DNA of 46,592 nt from NCBI GenBank assembly GCA_903894755.1, contig CAITRH010000593.1:1-46592 (forward strand). Direction: 5' to 3'. This DNA comes from an uncultured delta proteobacterium (GTDB lineage Bacteria; Myxococcota_A; Polyangia; Polyangiales; Polyangiaceae). Both the position numbers and the translations under genes were made by a program. Within the stretch, counting starts at the first letter, position 1; each line of letters opens with the position of its first letter. Below the pieces are notes generated by a model. The model did not search any database. It saw only the letters and a list, made by a program, of their open reading frames with translations, and had not been told where the DNA came from. Below, one piece after another: positions 33,522 through 42,037 of the stretch.

Positions 33522-33944
33522 TTACAGAGCAGGCGCCTTGGGAGGCAGCCGAGGCAGCCGATCGGCCGACGACATCCCACCCGGAGCCCATTCTTCTGTG
33601 CGCGGCAAGATGCGCGTGCCGTTGTCCGCGCTAACCCTTCCTCTATTGGCCAGGTCCTCGTGGGTGAGCAGCAGGAAAATGCCAAGGAGGAACAACGCGG
33701 CTAGCAACGTCAGGGTGTTGAAGACCCTACCGTGACTGAGGTGCATAAAGAACGCAGCCACGAGCGATGCCTGCAACGTCGCGATGACAACGCCAGCGAC
33801 CGTCGTGACGGCACCGCAGTCATGGGACGTTATCTTGACCATGAGGAGCGTCAAGACAAAGAGTGCCGCGAAGATGCCCACGTAGACCTTTGCAGGCGAG
33901 ATGTGAGCTTGGACTGGCCCGTCATCAAGGGGTTCCGACGCCAT
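33522..33944 (-). CDS. cytochrome c oxidase subunit IV-like protein
   Basis: A 140-residue membrane protein with three hydrophobic helices (VYVGIFAALFVLTLLMVKI, VVIATLQASLVAAFFMHL, LTLLAALFLLGIFLLLTH), the profile of the small caa3-type subunit IV/CtaF family (prokaryotic COX4, DUF-type). The KVYVGIFAALFVLTLL start and AAFFMHL pattern are typical. The C-terminal 35 residues are hydrophilic and proline-rich. Last gene of the respiratory operon, 13 bases after subunit III. Confidence 0.85.
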   Translation of the reverse strand: MASEPLDDGPVQAHISPAKVYVGIFAALFVLTLLMVKITSHDCGAVTTVAGVVIATLQASLVAAFFMHLSHGRVFNTLTLLAALFLLGIFLLLTHEDLANRGRVSADNGTRILPRTEEWAPGGMSSADRLPRLPPKAPAL

Positions 33945-33957
33945 AACGTTCCTTCTG

Positions 33958-34704
33958 TCAGCCGACGAGGTAGAGGAGCGGGAAGAGATAGATCCAAATG
34001 ATGCCGACCAGGTGCCAATAGAGCGCGCCAATGTCGACAGGAGTGAAGTACTGCGCGGAAATCCCACCACGGATGTTCTTCAGCAGCACCCAGAACAGGA
34101 TCACCATGCCCACAAGGACATGCAGCCCGTGCAGACCGGTCATCATGAAGTACAGCGCAAAGAACATGTTAGCGCGGACTGGAAGGCCCAGAACCGACAC
34201 CGGTTGCGCCGACAGCCCCGCATCCCCGATGCAGCCTTCGAACCCGGGATGCCCAAAGCAACGCCCTGGCAAGAGCCCCAGTTGGACCTTTTGGGAGTAC
34301 TCGAAATACTTGACCGCCAGGAACACCGCCGCACATCCGATGGTGATCGCCAGATACACGGAGGTCAGGTTGCGCTTTCCCTGCTGAGAAGCGCTCACTG
34401 CAAGGGCAGCGGTCAAACTGCTGAACAGCAGAACCACCGTGTTGACAGTCCCAATCCCGCGACCCAGCTGGAGGTGGGCCTGCTGAAAGATGTCCCCGTC
34501 GGTTCCGCGCGAGACCGCATAGGCAACGAAGAGCCCAGCGAACATGACGATCTCGGCAGCGACCAACAGCCACATGCCAAGCTTCGCGGCGTCGAACTGC
34601 TGCGCGGGGGAGTCGAATTGGAGTTGCAAAAAGCTGGGGTTGTCGCGAGGCGAATCGACCGCAACCTGCGGCCTCGCACTCACGGCATTGCTGACGTTCG
34701 CCAT
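33958..34704 (-). CDS. ctaE: cytochrome c oxidase subunit III
   Basis: A 248-residue membrane protein of the COX3 family. The landmark KLGMWLLVAAEIVMFAGLFVAY keeps the conserved membrane glutamate; LHGLHVLVGM and the C-terminal ALYWHLVGIIWIYLFPLLYL are also diagnostic. A hydrophilic insertion with two cysteines (about residues 145-170) lies between two helices. ATG 34704 is used; an in-frame start 12 bases upstream also exists. It follows subunit I by 8 bases. Confidence 0.93.
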   Translation of the reverse strand: MANVSNAVSARPQVAVDSPRDNPSFLQLQFDSPAQQFDAAKLGMWLLVAAEIVMFAGLFVAYAVSRGTDGDIFQQAHLQLGRGIGTVNTVVLLFSSLTAALAVSASQQGKRNLTSVYLAITIGCAAVFLAVKYFEYSQKVQLGLLPGRCFGHPGFEGCIGDAGLSAQPVSVLGLPVRANMFFALYFMMTGLHGLHVLVGMVILFWVLLKNIRGGISAQYFTPVDIGALYWHLVGIIWIYLFPLLYLVG

Positions 34705-34712
34705 GGGGCCTC

Positions 34713-36396
34713 TCACTCCTTACGGTCCTCGGGGAACCCATCATAGAGCTCGCCGTCCGTTGCTAACGGATAGTCGTGGGTCCCCCGGGTCACGATGGGG
34801 GCCTTGGTGAAGTTCGCCAATACAGGCGGCGTTGCGGTCTGCCACTCGAGACTCGCCGAGCCCCAGGGATTGGGCGGTGCAGCCTTTCCACTGGCAATCG
34901 ATTCGATCAGCAGGTAGCCGGTGATGAAAACCCCCAGGCCCAGAATCCACGAGCCAATAGTCGACACCTGGTGCAACGTCTCAAACTGGGGAAGGTAGTC
35001 GTAACTGCGACGGGGCATACCCCGCGACCCCAGAACGAACTGGGTCAGGAAGGTCACATTGAACCCGATAAACACCAGGAGCCATCCCACCGTTGCCTTC
35101 CGCTCGTCGTACAGCTTGCCCACCATCTTGGGCCACCAGTACAACAGGCCGCCGATGAATGCCATCGCCGTGCCGCCCATCACGACATAATGGAACTGCG
35201 CGACGACGAAGTAGGTGCCGTGCAAGTGAATGCTTGTGGACAGAGTCCCTAGAAACAGCCCCGACAGCCCCCCGATGGCAAACAAGAAGATAAAGCTCAG
35301 TGCGTACAGCATCGGCGGACGAAGCGAGACCTCCCCCTTGTAGAGCGTGGCTATCCAATTGAAGATCGTCACGCCTGACGGTATGACCACCAGAAGTGTG
35401 AGTGCGGAAAACAGCATGGTCGAGAACTCACTCATACCTGCAGGAAACATGTGGCTTCCCCAGACGAGAAACCCCCAGCAGCGCAAGGGCGAGCGAGCTT
35501 GTCGCAATCGCAAGCTGACCGAAGACAGCACGCCGTGAGAACGTCGCAATGATCTCACTCACCACGGCCATCCCAGATACGACCGTGATGTAGACCGCTG
35601 GATGCGCGTAGAACCAGAAGAAGTGTTGGAAGAGCACTGGGTCGCCCCCCAGCTTGGGATCGAACAGGCCGAGGCCCAAGACGCGCTCGAAGATCAGCAG
35701 TCCAAGCGTGATGACCAATACGGGCGTTGCCAAGATCTGCGTGATCGCCGTGGCATACATCCCCCACCCGAAGAGCGGCAGCCTGGCCCAAGTGAGCCCC
35801 GGCGCACGCATCTTGTGGATGGTCACGATGAAGTTGATCCCAGTCAAGATCGAGGACAAGCCGAGGACCATCACGCTCAGCATCAGTGCAAGGACACACC
35901 CCTTGGTGGCCATACTGTAGGGCGTGTAGAAGGTCCATCCAGTATCGGCCGACTCCATGATGATCGCCGCCACGCAGAACACGGCACCGGTCACATAGAT
36001 GTAGAAGCTCAACATGTTGAGCCTCGGGAACGCCAGGCCTCTCGCCCCCACCATGAGGGGCAATAAGAAGTTACCCAGGACCGCAGGAATGGCCGGGATC
36101 AGAAACAGAAACACCATCACGACGCCGTGCAACGTGAAGAACCGATGGTAGGTTTCTGGGTCCACGATCGTTTTGCCAGCGGTAAAGAGCTCCAACCGCA
36201 TGACTAACGCGAAGAGCCCACCCACCAGAAAGGCCAAGGCAACCGTCGACAGGTACAGAAGACCAATGCGCTTATGGTCAACGGTCCACAGCCACGACAT
36301 GACGCCGCGGTTTGCCTTGAGGTAGTTCACGTTGGGATCACCATGGGCCTCATCCCCCGTTTGGCCTCCCGCGATCGGAATGTCCAATGCTGCCAT
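34713..36396 (-). CDS. ctaD: cytochrome c oxidase subunit I homologue, frameshifted and lacking key active-site residues
   Basis: Two overlapping frames (36396 to about 35474, then to 34713) together encode a full COX1 of about 560 residues with 12 helices. The frame changes at a run of five G on the coding strand (plus 35472-35476); deleting one restores [16 protein letters not shown]. Low-spin heme ligands are kept (H90; H402 in VVAQFHYV), as are HPAVY (H265, Y269) and the RR pair (462-463). In bovine numbering, CuB ligand H290 is Ser314, heme a3 ligand H376 is Gln400, K319 is Thr343, D91 is Gly120 and D369 is Gly393. The fold is intact but the binuclear centre and proton channels look lost. 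The Glu-less YAHPAVY places it near A2-type caa3 enzymes. Confidence 0.9.
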
Positions 36397-36483
36397 CGCC
36401 GTTGCTCCTCTACATCCATCCGCCTGCCCTACGCCTCGGCGCGCAGAGCAGCGCTATTCAGTCCCATTTGACACGCACACCGG

Positions 36484-37464
36484 TCACTTGAGCGTCTTCA
36501 TGTACTCGATGATTGCGTCGATTTCCTTGTCTTTGAGCCCCTGGTAGCTGGGCATGATGCTAGGCGACCCATACCCTTTGACAATCTTGGCGCTTGGCAG
36601 AACGATCGACTCCCTAAGGTAGTTGCCATCCACCGTCACCATGCTGCCGTCCAGCATGGGTTCCGACCGTGCCCAAAGCCCCTTCCACGAAGGCGCAACG
36701 CCGACGGAGCCATCCACCGAGTGACACGCGTTGCACCCTTTCTGCGTGTACAGAGCTTTCCCGAACTCCACGGGGTCTTTCGGAGTCCCCTTGCCCTGAA
36801 TGTACTTGTCGAAGTCCTCCTGCGTGTCCACGACAATTTGCGACAGCATCGACCAGTGCCCCTTGTACTCAGACGGTGCGAGCTCGTTGCCGTTCTGGTC
36901 CTTGCTCTTGCCTCCGCAATACTCCGTGCAGAACACGTCCATCTTCCCCGTCTTGTCCGGTTGGAACCAGAGCGACGTAAACATGCCTGGCACCAGATCG
37001 CGCTTCACCCGAAGCTGGGGCACATAGAACGAATGAAGGACATCGCTCGACGACATGATCAGCTTCACGGGCCTGTTCACAGGAACGTGAAGCACACTGT
37101 CCGTCTCGCCACCTGGGTATTCAAATTCCCATCCCCATTGGAACCCTCGCACCCGCACTTCCATCGCCCCCGCTGGCGCAATGGACATGTCCATATAGCC
37201 CTTGAAGCCCCAATGGAACATACCCACCAGGAGAGGAATCGGTGCGACAGCCAAGCCAATCTGCAGGAACAGGTTGTGTCCGGTTGGCTCGGCTTTGTGC
37301 CCCGGACGTTTCCGGTAAACCCAGACGAAATAGACGGTCGCCACCATGATCCCGACAAACAGGACCACGCTGAGCCAAAAAATGAACGAGTACAGCGCGT
37401 CAACGTTAGCCGCGGACGCCGACATGGCCTCGGGTAGCTGAAAACTGGGGGCGAAAATGCTCAT
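36484..37464 (-). CDS. ctaC: cytochrome c oxidase subunit II with fused cytochrome c domain
   Basis: A 326-residue caa3-type subunit II. Two transmembrane helices (about 23-48 and 65-85) precede the CuA cupredoxin domain and a C-terminal cytochrome c domain with the heme motif CNACH (244-248) and axial Met304 (SIMPSYQG). All CuA ligands are present: H144, C179, E181, C183, H203 and M206. Between C183 and H203 there are 19 residues instead of the usual 3, an insertion rich in charged residues. It accepts electrons from ActA/ActE or a soluble cytochrome and passes them to subunit I. The next gene starts 87 bases downstream. Confidence 0.93.
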   Translation of the reverse strand: MSIFAPSFQLPEAMSASAANVDALYSFIFWLSVVLFVGIMVATVYFVWVYRKRPGHKAEPTGHNLFLQIGLAVAPIPLLVGMFHWGFKGYMDMSIAPAGAMEVRVRGFQWGWEFEYPGGETDSVLHVPVNRPVKLIMSSSDVLHSFYVPQLRVKRDLVPGMFTSLWFQPDKTGKMDVFCTEYCGGKSKDQNGNELAPSEYKGHWSMLSQIVVDTQEDFDKYIQGKGTPKDPVEFGKALYTQKGCNACHSVDGSVGVAPSWKGLWARSEPMLDGSMVTVDGNYLRESIVLPSAKIVKGYGSPSIMPSYQGLKDKEIDAIIEYMKTLK

Positions 37465-37519
37465 GGCGTTGTGGCTCGCAGTCTCGGAATCTTGTTGCTC
37501 GTTTGGAAGGCCTCGCAGA

Positions 37520-37987
37520 TCACGGCTGCCTTGTGGGACCGGCCTCGCCGCTCACCCCAGCATCGCCGCTCACCCCAGCATCACCGCTCTGACCAGCGTC
37601 CGTCGCACCTTCTGTAGCGGGAGCCGGCGCGGGCACGGCACTTGAAAGCACGGGAGGCTCCTTGGGCATCTGCTTCCAACCCTGCATCGGGGCGAGGTCT
37701 TTGGAGTCGACAGGCACAATGCCAGGCTGTTGGCGTCCCCGATCCGCCAGGACAGCCATCGCTCGGTCGATAGGCAACGCACCGGACGACAGCAGCCGTC
37801 GCTCGTCGTCACGTTGCGCTCTCAGAGCCTCCGGGATCTGCGATGCGATCTTCGCGTACTCCTCCTCGCCCTGCATCTGCTTGAAGTACGACAGGAGCGC
37901 AAAGCGCATCGCGACCAGCGTGACGATGGCCAGAATTCCAACCTGAAAGATGAGCCCAACCCTGGGCTCCGATTTGTCCGTAGCCAA
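37520..37987 (-). CDS. small single-helix membrane protein of the respiratory operon
   Basis: A 155-residue protein with one N-terminal transmembrane helix (VGLIFQVGILAIVTLVAMRF), then a hydrophilic periplasmic region containing a short helical part and a proline/alanine-rich tail. The C-terminus ends in three copies of a six-residue GDAGVS-like unit, encoded by 18-bp direct repeats at 37543-37596. I do not recognise the family. Its place between actF and ctaC, with 11 bases to actF, suggests an assembly or linking role between the two complexes; this is inference from position only. Confidence 0.75.
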   Translation of the reverse strand: MATDKSEPRVGLIFQVGILAIVTLVAMRFALLSYFKQMQGEEEYAKIASQIPEALRAQRDDERRLLSSGALPIDRAMAVLADRGRQQPGIVPVDSKDLAPMQGWKQMPKEPPVLSSAVPAPAPATEGATDAGQSGDAGVSGDAGVSGEAGPTRQP

Positions 37988-37998
37988 CGGTCGTCTCC

Positions 37999-39360
37999 TT
38001 AGGCGTTCTCGAAACCGAGAGCCCTGGTTAGGCGGGGATCACCAATGGGAATGAGCGAATGCCCTTCCATCGCACGAAACACTACAGTCAAATACAGTCC
38101 ACCCACTCCCAGGAAACACGTAACATCCAGCCAGTGGAAGTGAAGCGGGCCAAGATTGGGCATCACGATCCAGTAGATCTCGACCACGTGCATGCACACC
38201 AGAATCAAGGCCCCCGTTGCGAGAAGCCCAAGCCGACGCTTGATGTTGCGCGACATGAGCAGCCAAAATGGGACCACGAAGTGCATCACAACAAGGGCTA
38301 ACGTAATTCCTTTCCATGTCCCGCCGTTGTCGGTCCAGCGCATGTGGAAAAACACGAGCTCCTCGGGGATAGCCGAGTACCAGATCAGGAAAAACTGAGA
38401 AAACGCGATGTACGCCCAGAACGCGTTCCACCCAAACAGCAGCTTCCCCATGTCGTGGTAATGCTCGATCGTCACCGCATGCGCCAAAGGACCGTTCTTG
38501 CGCAGTCCAAGGGTTGCCAGAATGAGCACCGCCATGGTCACGACATTCGACCCCGCAAACAGGTAGACCCCAAACATCGTGGAATACCACGAAGGCTCCA
38601 ACGACATGAGCCAGTCGACCCCCGCAAAGGTCAAAGTGACCGCAAACAACATGAGACCAATGGGCGCAAACTGCTGCGCTTTCAAGGTGTTTGCAATGGA
38701 CTTCGTCACATCCTGCTCGGTCGACCAGCGGAAAAACCGCATAGACAGGAAGATCCACACCAACGCGTAGAAGGCCACCCGAATCAAAAAGAAGCTCTTG
38801 TTCAGATACCCAGCCTTGCCATGCACAAGGGCCGCATGTTGTTTGTGCTTGGCGTCCTCGACTGCCCTCGCATTCCTCTCCTCAAGAGACACTGCAGGCC
38901 CATGGGTCGTCGGAACCGCATGACTGTGGTCCGATGGCTTTGCCACAGCGCCGTGCGAGACTGACTGCGCTGCCTGCGCCTCATGCCCGCCCTCATGCCC
39001 GCCAAGCCAACCGCCATACAACGTGCCCATGCTGATCAGCACCGGGATCACCAGCACGGCAAAGATCGGAAGCCCCGACATGAAAAACTCTGCGGTCCGC
39101 CGTACGCTCACGCTCCATCCGGCCTTTGTGATGTACTGGATCATCACAAAGAACAGCGAGCCTAAGCCTAGCGTCAAGAACGCAAAGAAGGCGAACAGGT
39201 ACGAATAGGCAAAGCGCTTTGGATCCTGGCCCAGACCCACTGCAGACACCACAAGCCCGACAATCCCCAGCGCTGCAGTCTTTTTCCAAAGCCCCGACCA
39301 CACCGAGTCAGGCTTGATGCGGTAGTCGGAACGGTCTACGACGGCATGCATTGAGCTCAC
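37999..39360 (-). CDS. actF: alternative complex III subunit ActF (NrfD/PsrC-like membrane subunit)
   Basis: A 453-residue integral membrane protein with about ten helices, the second quinone-type membrane subunit of alternative complex III. Family landmarks include GWSVSVRRTAEFF, FAGVDWLMSLEPSWYSTMFG and MHVVEIYWIVMPN. A histidine-rich loop (GGHEGGHEAQ onward, about residues 118-155) links two helices. A GTG start at 39360 overlaps the actE stop by three bases; an ATG at 39351 is the alternative and would shorten it by three residues. Confidence 0.92.
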   Translation of the reverse strand: MSSMHAVVDRSDYRIKPDSVWSGLWKKTAALGIVGLVVSAVGLGQDPKRFAYSYLFAFFAFLTLGLGSLFFVMIQYITKAGWSVSVRRTAEFFMSGLPIFAVLVIPVLISMGTLYGGWLGGHEGGHEAQAAQSVSHGAVAKPSDHSHAVPTTHGPAVSLEERNARAVEDAKHKQHAALVHGKAGYLNKSFFLIRVAFYALVWIFLSMRFFRWSTEQDVTKSIANTLKAQQFAPIGLMLFAVTLTFAGVDWLMSLEPSWYSTMFGVYLFAGSNVVTMAVLILATLGLRKNGPLAHAVTIEHYHDMGKLLFGWNAFWAYIAFSQFFLIWYSAIPEELVFFHMRWTDNGGTWKGITLALVVMHFVVPFWLLMSRNIKRRLGLLATGALILVCMHVVEIYWIVMPNLGPLHFHWLDVTCFLGVGGLYLTVVFRAMEGHSLIPIGDPRLTRALGFENA

Positions 39361-39992
39361 TTGTTCGGCTCCGTGAAAGAGGCTTGACTGAGTTGAAGCG
39401 CCCGAACATAGGCGACAATAGCCCAGCGGTCTGATACCGGTATCTGCGCAGAGTACGCTGGCATGTTGCGCACTCCGTTGCTTATCGTCGCAAACACCTG
39501 CCCGTCAGGCATCTGCCTAAGCCGCGCGTCGTGAAACGATGGAAGCGGCGGGAACCCGTTGGGCGCTTTCGCCACCATCCCCTTGCCCCCACCCGTGGCG
39601 TCGTGACACGGACCACAGTAAATCCCGTAACGCTCCTGCCCGCGTCCCAACATCGTCATCATCCCCCCAGTCCGCTGCACAACAGCCACCGGGAGAGTCA
39701 TCACATACCCAAGATTGTCGTCCCGCCAGCCCGTCGCAATCTCCTCGCTGGGCTCGTAAAACTCCCGCGACTGGGTCCCTGCCACAGGATTGCGCATGGT
39801 TCGCTTGTCAGCAAAAAACTCTGTGTACGACTGCGGATTCAATCGCTCCTGATCGTACATGTTGCGGATAGGAAGGATCGGCGGGTCCTCACTCACCTCC
39901 CCACGACAACCGAGGACAGCCACAGCAAGCGGGCCCATCAGCGCAATCAGCGCAAGGCCGCCTTGACGCTCGAACCGGTGTTTGCTGCCCAC
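39357..39992 (-). CDS. actE: alternative complex III subunit ActE (mono-heme cytochrome c lipoprotein)
   Basis: A 211-residue lipoprotein. The signal peptide ends VAVLGCRG with lipidation at C29, and one CxxCH heme site (YCGPCHDATGGG) lies near residue 125-130, with a methionine ligand candidate in NGVRNMPAYSAQI. ActE passes electrons out of the complex to the oxidase or soluble carriers. The start is GTG at 39992, sharing one base with the actD stop. Confidence 0.92.
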   Translation of the reverse strand: MGSKHRFERQGGLALIALMGPLAVAVLGCRGEVSEDPPILPIRNMYDQERLNPQSYTEFFADKRTMRNPVAGTQSREFYEPSEEIATGWRDDNLGYVMTLPVAVVQRTGGMMTMLGRGQERYGIYCGPCHDATGGGKGMVAKAPNGFPPLPSFHDARLRQMPDGQVFATISNGVRNMPAYSAQIPVSDRWAIVAYVRALQLSQASFTEPNK

Positions 39993-40570
39993 TACTCTTC
40001 CTCCTCTTCCACAACTTCAACCTGCGTCGCATGCGAAGCAACCAAAAGCTTCCGCGTCGCCTTCAGGTCAAACCTCGGATCATCCGACTCGATCGACAGG
40101 AAAAACTTGTCGTCCGTCGCCTTCGCAAATCGGTCCGACTCAAATACCGGGTGGTTGTGCCTGGGAAGCTTGTTCATGTAGAACATCCCAAACACCGCCG
40201 CAAACGCGGAAAACAATATGGTCAGCTCAAAGAGCACCGGCACCATGGACGGTATCGTGTCGGGCGGCTTGCCTCCAATGACAATCCGATAGTCCACACC
40301 GTTCATCCAGTACATCATCGTAAAGGCCGCCGTAAGCCCGGTCAGCGCTCCACAGAGCACGATCCACCCAAGCCGGGAGTCCGCAAGCCCCATCGCACGG
40401 TCCATCCCGTGAATCGGAAACGGCGTGTGCGTGTCCCACTTGCTGTACCCAGCGTCCCGCACCCTCTCCGCTGCATGCATCACCTCCGCAGCTGTGTCGT
40501 ACTCCGCTAAAAGCAATGCCACACGCTTCGGCGGACCTTCCACAACCCTCGTGTCTGCTTTGGTCAACAT
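39992..40570 (-). CDS. actD: alternative complex III subunit ActD (DUF3341)
   Basis: A 192-residue membrane subunit with two helices (LGWIVLCGALTGLTAAFTMMY and VPVLFELTILFSAFAAVFGM) and a hydrophilic N-terminal domain (KRVALLLAEYDTAAEVMHAAERV) typical of DUF3341. The FPIHGMDRAMGL segment is a family mark. The tail is a run of glutamates (VEVVEEEEE). It is a structural part of the complex without cofactors. It sits 3 bases after actC. Confidence 0.93.
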   Translation of the reverse strand: MLTKADTRVVEGPPKRVALLLAEYDTAAEVMHAAERVRDAGYSKWDTHTPFPIHGMDRAMGLADSRLGWIVLCGALTGLTAAFTMMYWMNGVDYRIVIGGKPPDTIPSMVPVLFELTILFSAFAAVFGMFYMNKLPRHNHPVFESDRFAKATDDKFFLSIESDDPRFDLKATRKLLVASHATQVEVVEEEEE

Positions 40571-40573
40571 GGC

Positions 40574-42037
40574 CTAGGCCCCCTCCGGAGCAAGTCCCTT
40601 GGAAGGAGCGCTTGCATCCCCATGCGCCTTGTGCACCTCATGAGCATGATGCCCATGCTCGGACGGCTCATGATAGTGCGGATCCGCCTGCGCCATGGTC
40701 CCCTTCACCTCCGCCATCGCCACCATGGGAAGCCACCGCATGAAAAGTAGGAACAGCGTGAAAAACACCCCGATGGTCCCAATGTAGGTCGTAAGATCGA
40801 TCACCGTCGGACTAAACATGCCCCACGACGAGGGGAGGAAATCACGGTGGAGCGACGTCACAATGATCACGAAGCGCTCAAACCACATCCCAATGTTCAC
40901 CAGTATCGATACCACAAACATCACGGGGATACTCTGCCGCATGCTCTTGAACCAGAACACCTGCGGCGTAAGTACGTTGCACCCAACCATCGTCCAATAG
41001 GCCCACGCATACGGCCCAAACGCCCGGTTTACAAAGACGTAGCGCTCGTACTCGTTGCCAGAGTACCACGCCACGAAAAACTCCATCCCGTACGCGTACC
41101 CCACCAACATCCCGGTGGTCAGAATAACCTTGCACATCAACTCGAGATGGCGCATCAGCACCACCCGATGCAGCTTGAACACGGTGCGTGCAATAAGAAG
41201 CACCGTCATCACCATCGCAAATCCCGAGAAGATCGCCCCTGCAACGAAGTAGGGGGGGAATATCGTCGTGTGCCAGCCAGGTATTACCGATGTCGCAAAG
41301 TCAAAGGACACTACGCTGTGTACCGACAACACCAGCGGCGTCGAAATGGCCGCCAATATCATGTACGCCCGCTCGTAGTTCTGCCAATGACGGTTCGACC
41401 CGCGCCATCCAAGTGCAAGAACCCCGTACACCGTCCGCCGTATCTTCCCCGCTGACCGATCTCGCAATGTCGCAATGTCAGGGATCAACCCGACAAACCA
41501 AAACATCAGTGAGACCGTGAAGTACGTGCTCACCGCAAACACGTCCCACAACAGCGGACTCTTGAAATTCGGCCAGATCGACATCTGGTTCGGTATCGGG
41601 AACACGTAAAAGAGCAGCCACGGTCGCCCTACATGGATCCCTGGAAAAATCAGAGCGCAGATGACCGCAAAAATGGTCATCGCCTCGGCAAAACGATTGA
41701 TCGCAGTCCGCCACTTCTGCCGAAACAGAAACAACACCGCCGATATCAGCGTTCCTGCGTGCCCAATGCCAACCCACCACACAAAGTTCGTGATGTCCCA
41801 CGCCCAGTACACCGGCGCTGAGTTGCCCCAAACTCCTATCCCACGCCAAAACAGGTAGCCAACGCTCGCCACAAACAGTCCCACGCCGCACAGCGCTAAC
41901 GAGAACGCTATCCACCATCCAGGTGGCGCCTTCGTCTCGGACACACGACTAATGTCCTCGGTAATGTCGTGGAGCCTGCTGCCTGGCTCGATGAGCGGCG
42001 CTTCGTCCAGCTCCCTGATCGGTTCATAGTACGCCAT
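40574..42037 (-). CDS. actC: alternative complex III subunit ActC (NrfD/PsrC-like quinol-binding subunit)
   Basis: A 487-residue membrane protein with about ten helices, the NrfD-type subunit that oxidises menaquinol or ubiquinol near the periplasmic face. Landmarks are [38 protein letters not shown] and [23 protein letters not shown] (conserved in segments). The C-terminus is histidine-rich ([20 protein letters not shown]). Its start overlaps the actB stop by one base (TGATG). Confidence 0.94.
   Translation of the reverse strand: MAYYEPIRELDEAPLIEPGSRLHDITEDISRVSETKAPPGWWIAFSLALCGVGLFVASVGYLFWRGIGVWGNSAPVYWAWDITNFVWWVGIGHAGTLISAVLFLFRQKWRTAINRFAEAMTIFAVICALIFPGIHVGRPWLLFYVFPIPNQMSIWPNFKSPLLWDVFAVSTYFTVSLMFWFVGLIPDIATLRDRSAGKIRRTVYGVLALGWRGSNRHWQNYERAYMILAAISTPLVLSVHSVVSFDFATSVIPGWHTTIFPPYFVAGAIFSGFAMVMTVLLIARTVFKLHRVVLMRHLELMCKVILTTGMLVGYAYGMEFFVAWYSGNEYERYVFVNRAFGPYAWAYWTMVGCNVLTPQVFWFKSMRQSIPVMFVVSILVNIGMWFERFVIIVTSLHRDFLPSSWGMFSPTVIDLTTYIGTIGVFFTLFLLFMRWLPMVAMAEVKGTMAQADPHYHEPSEHGHHAHEVHKAHGDASAPSKGLAPEGA

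Noticed and set aside
35428-35558. Programmed ribosomal frameshift or two separate subunit I genes
   Set aside because: No slippery heptamer or downstream stimulator is evident and the halves join exactly by removing one base of a G run; an indel is simpler.
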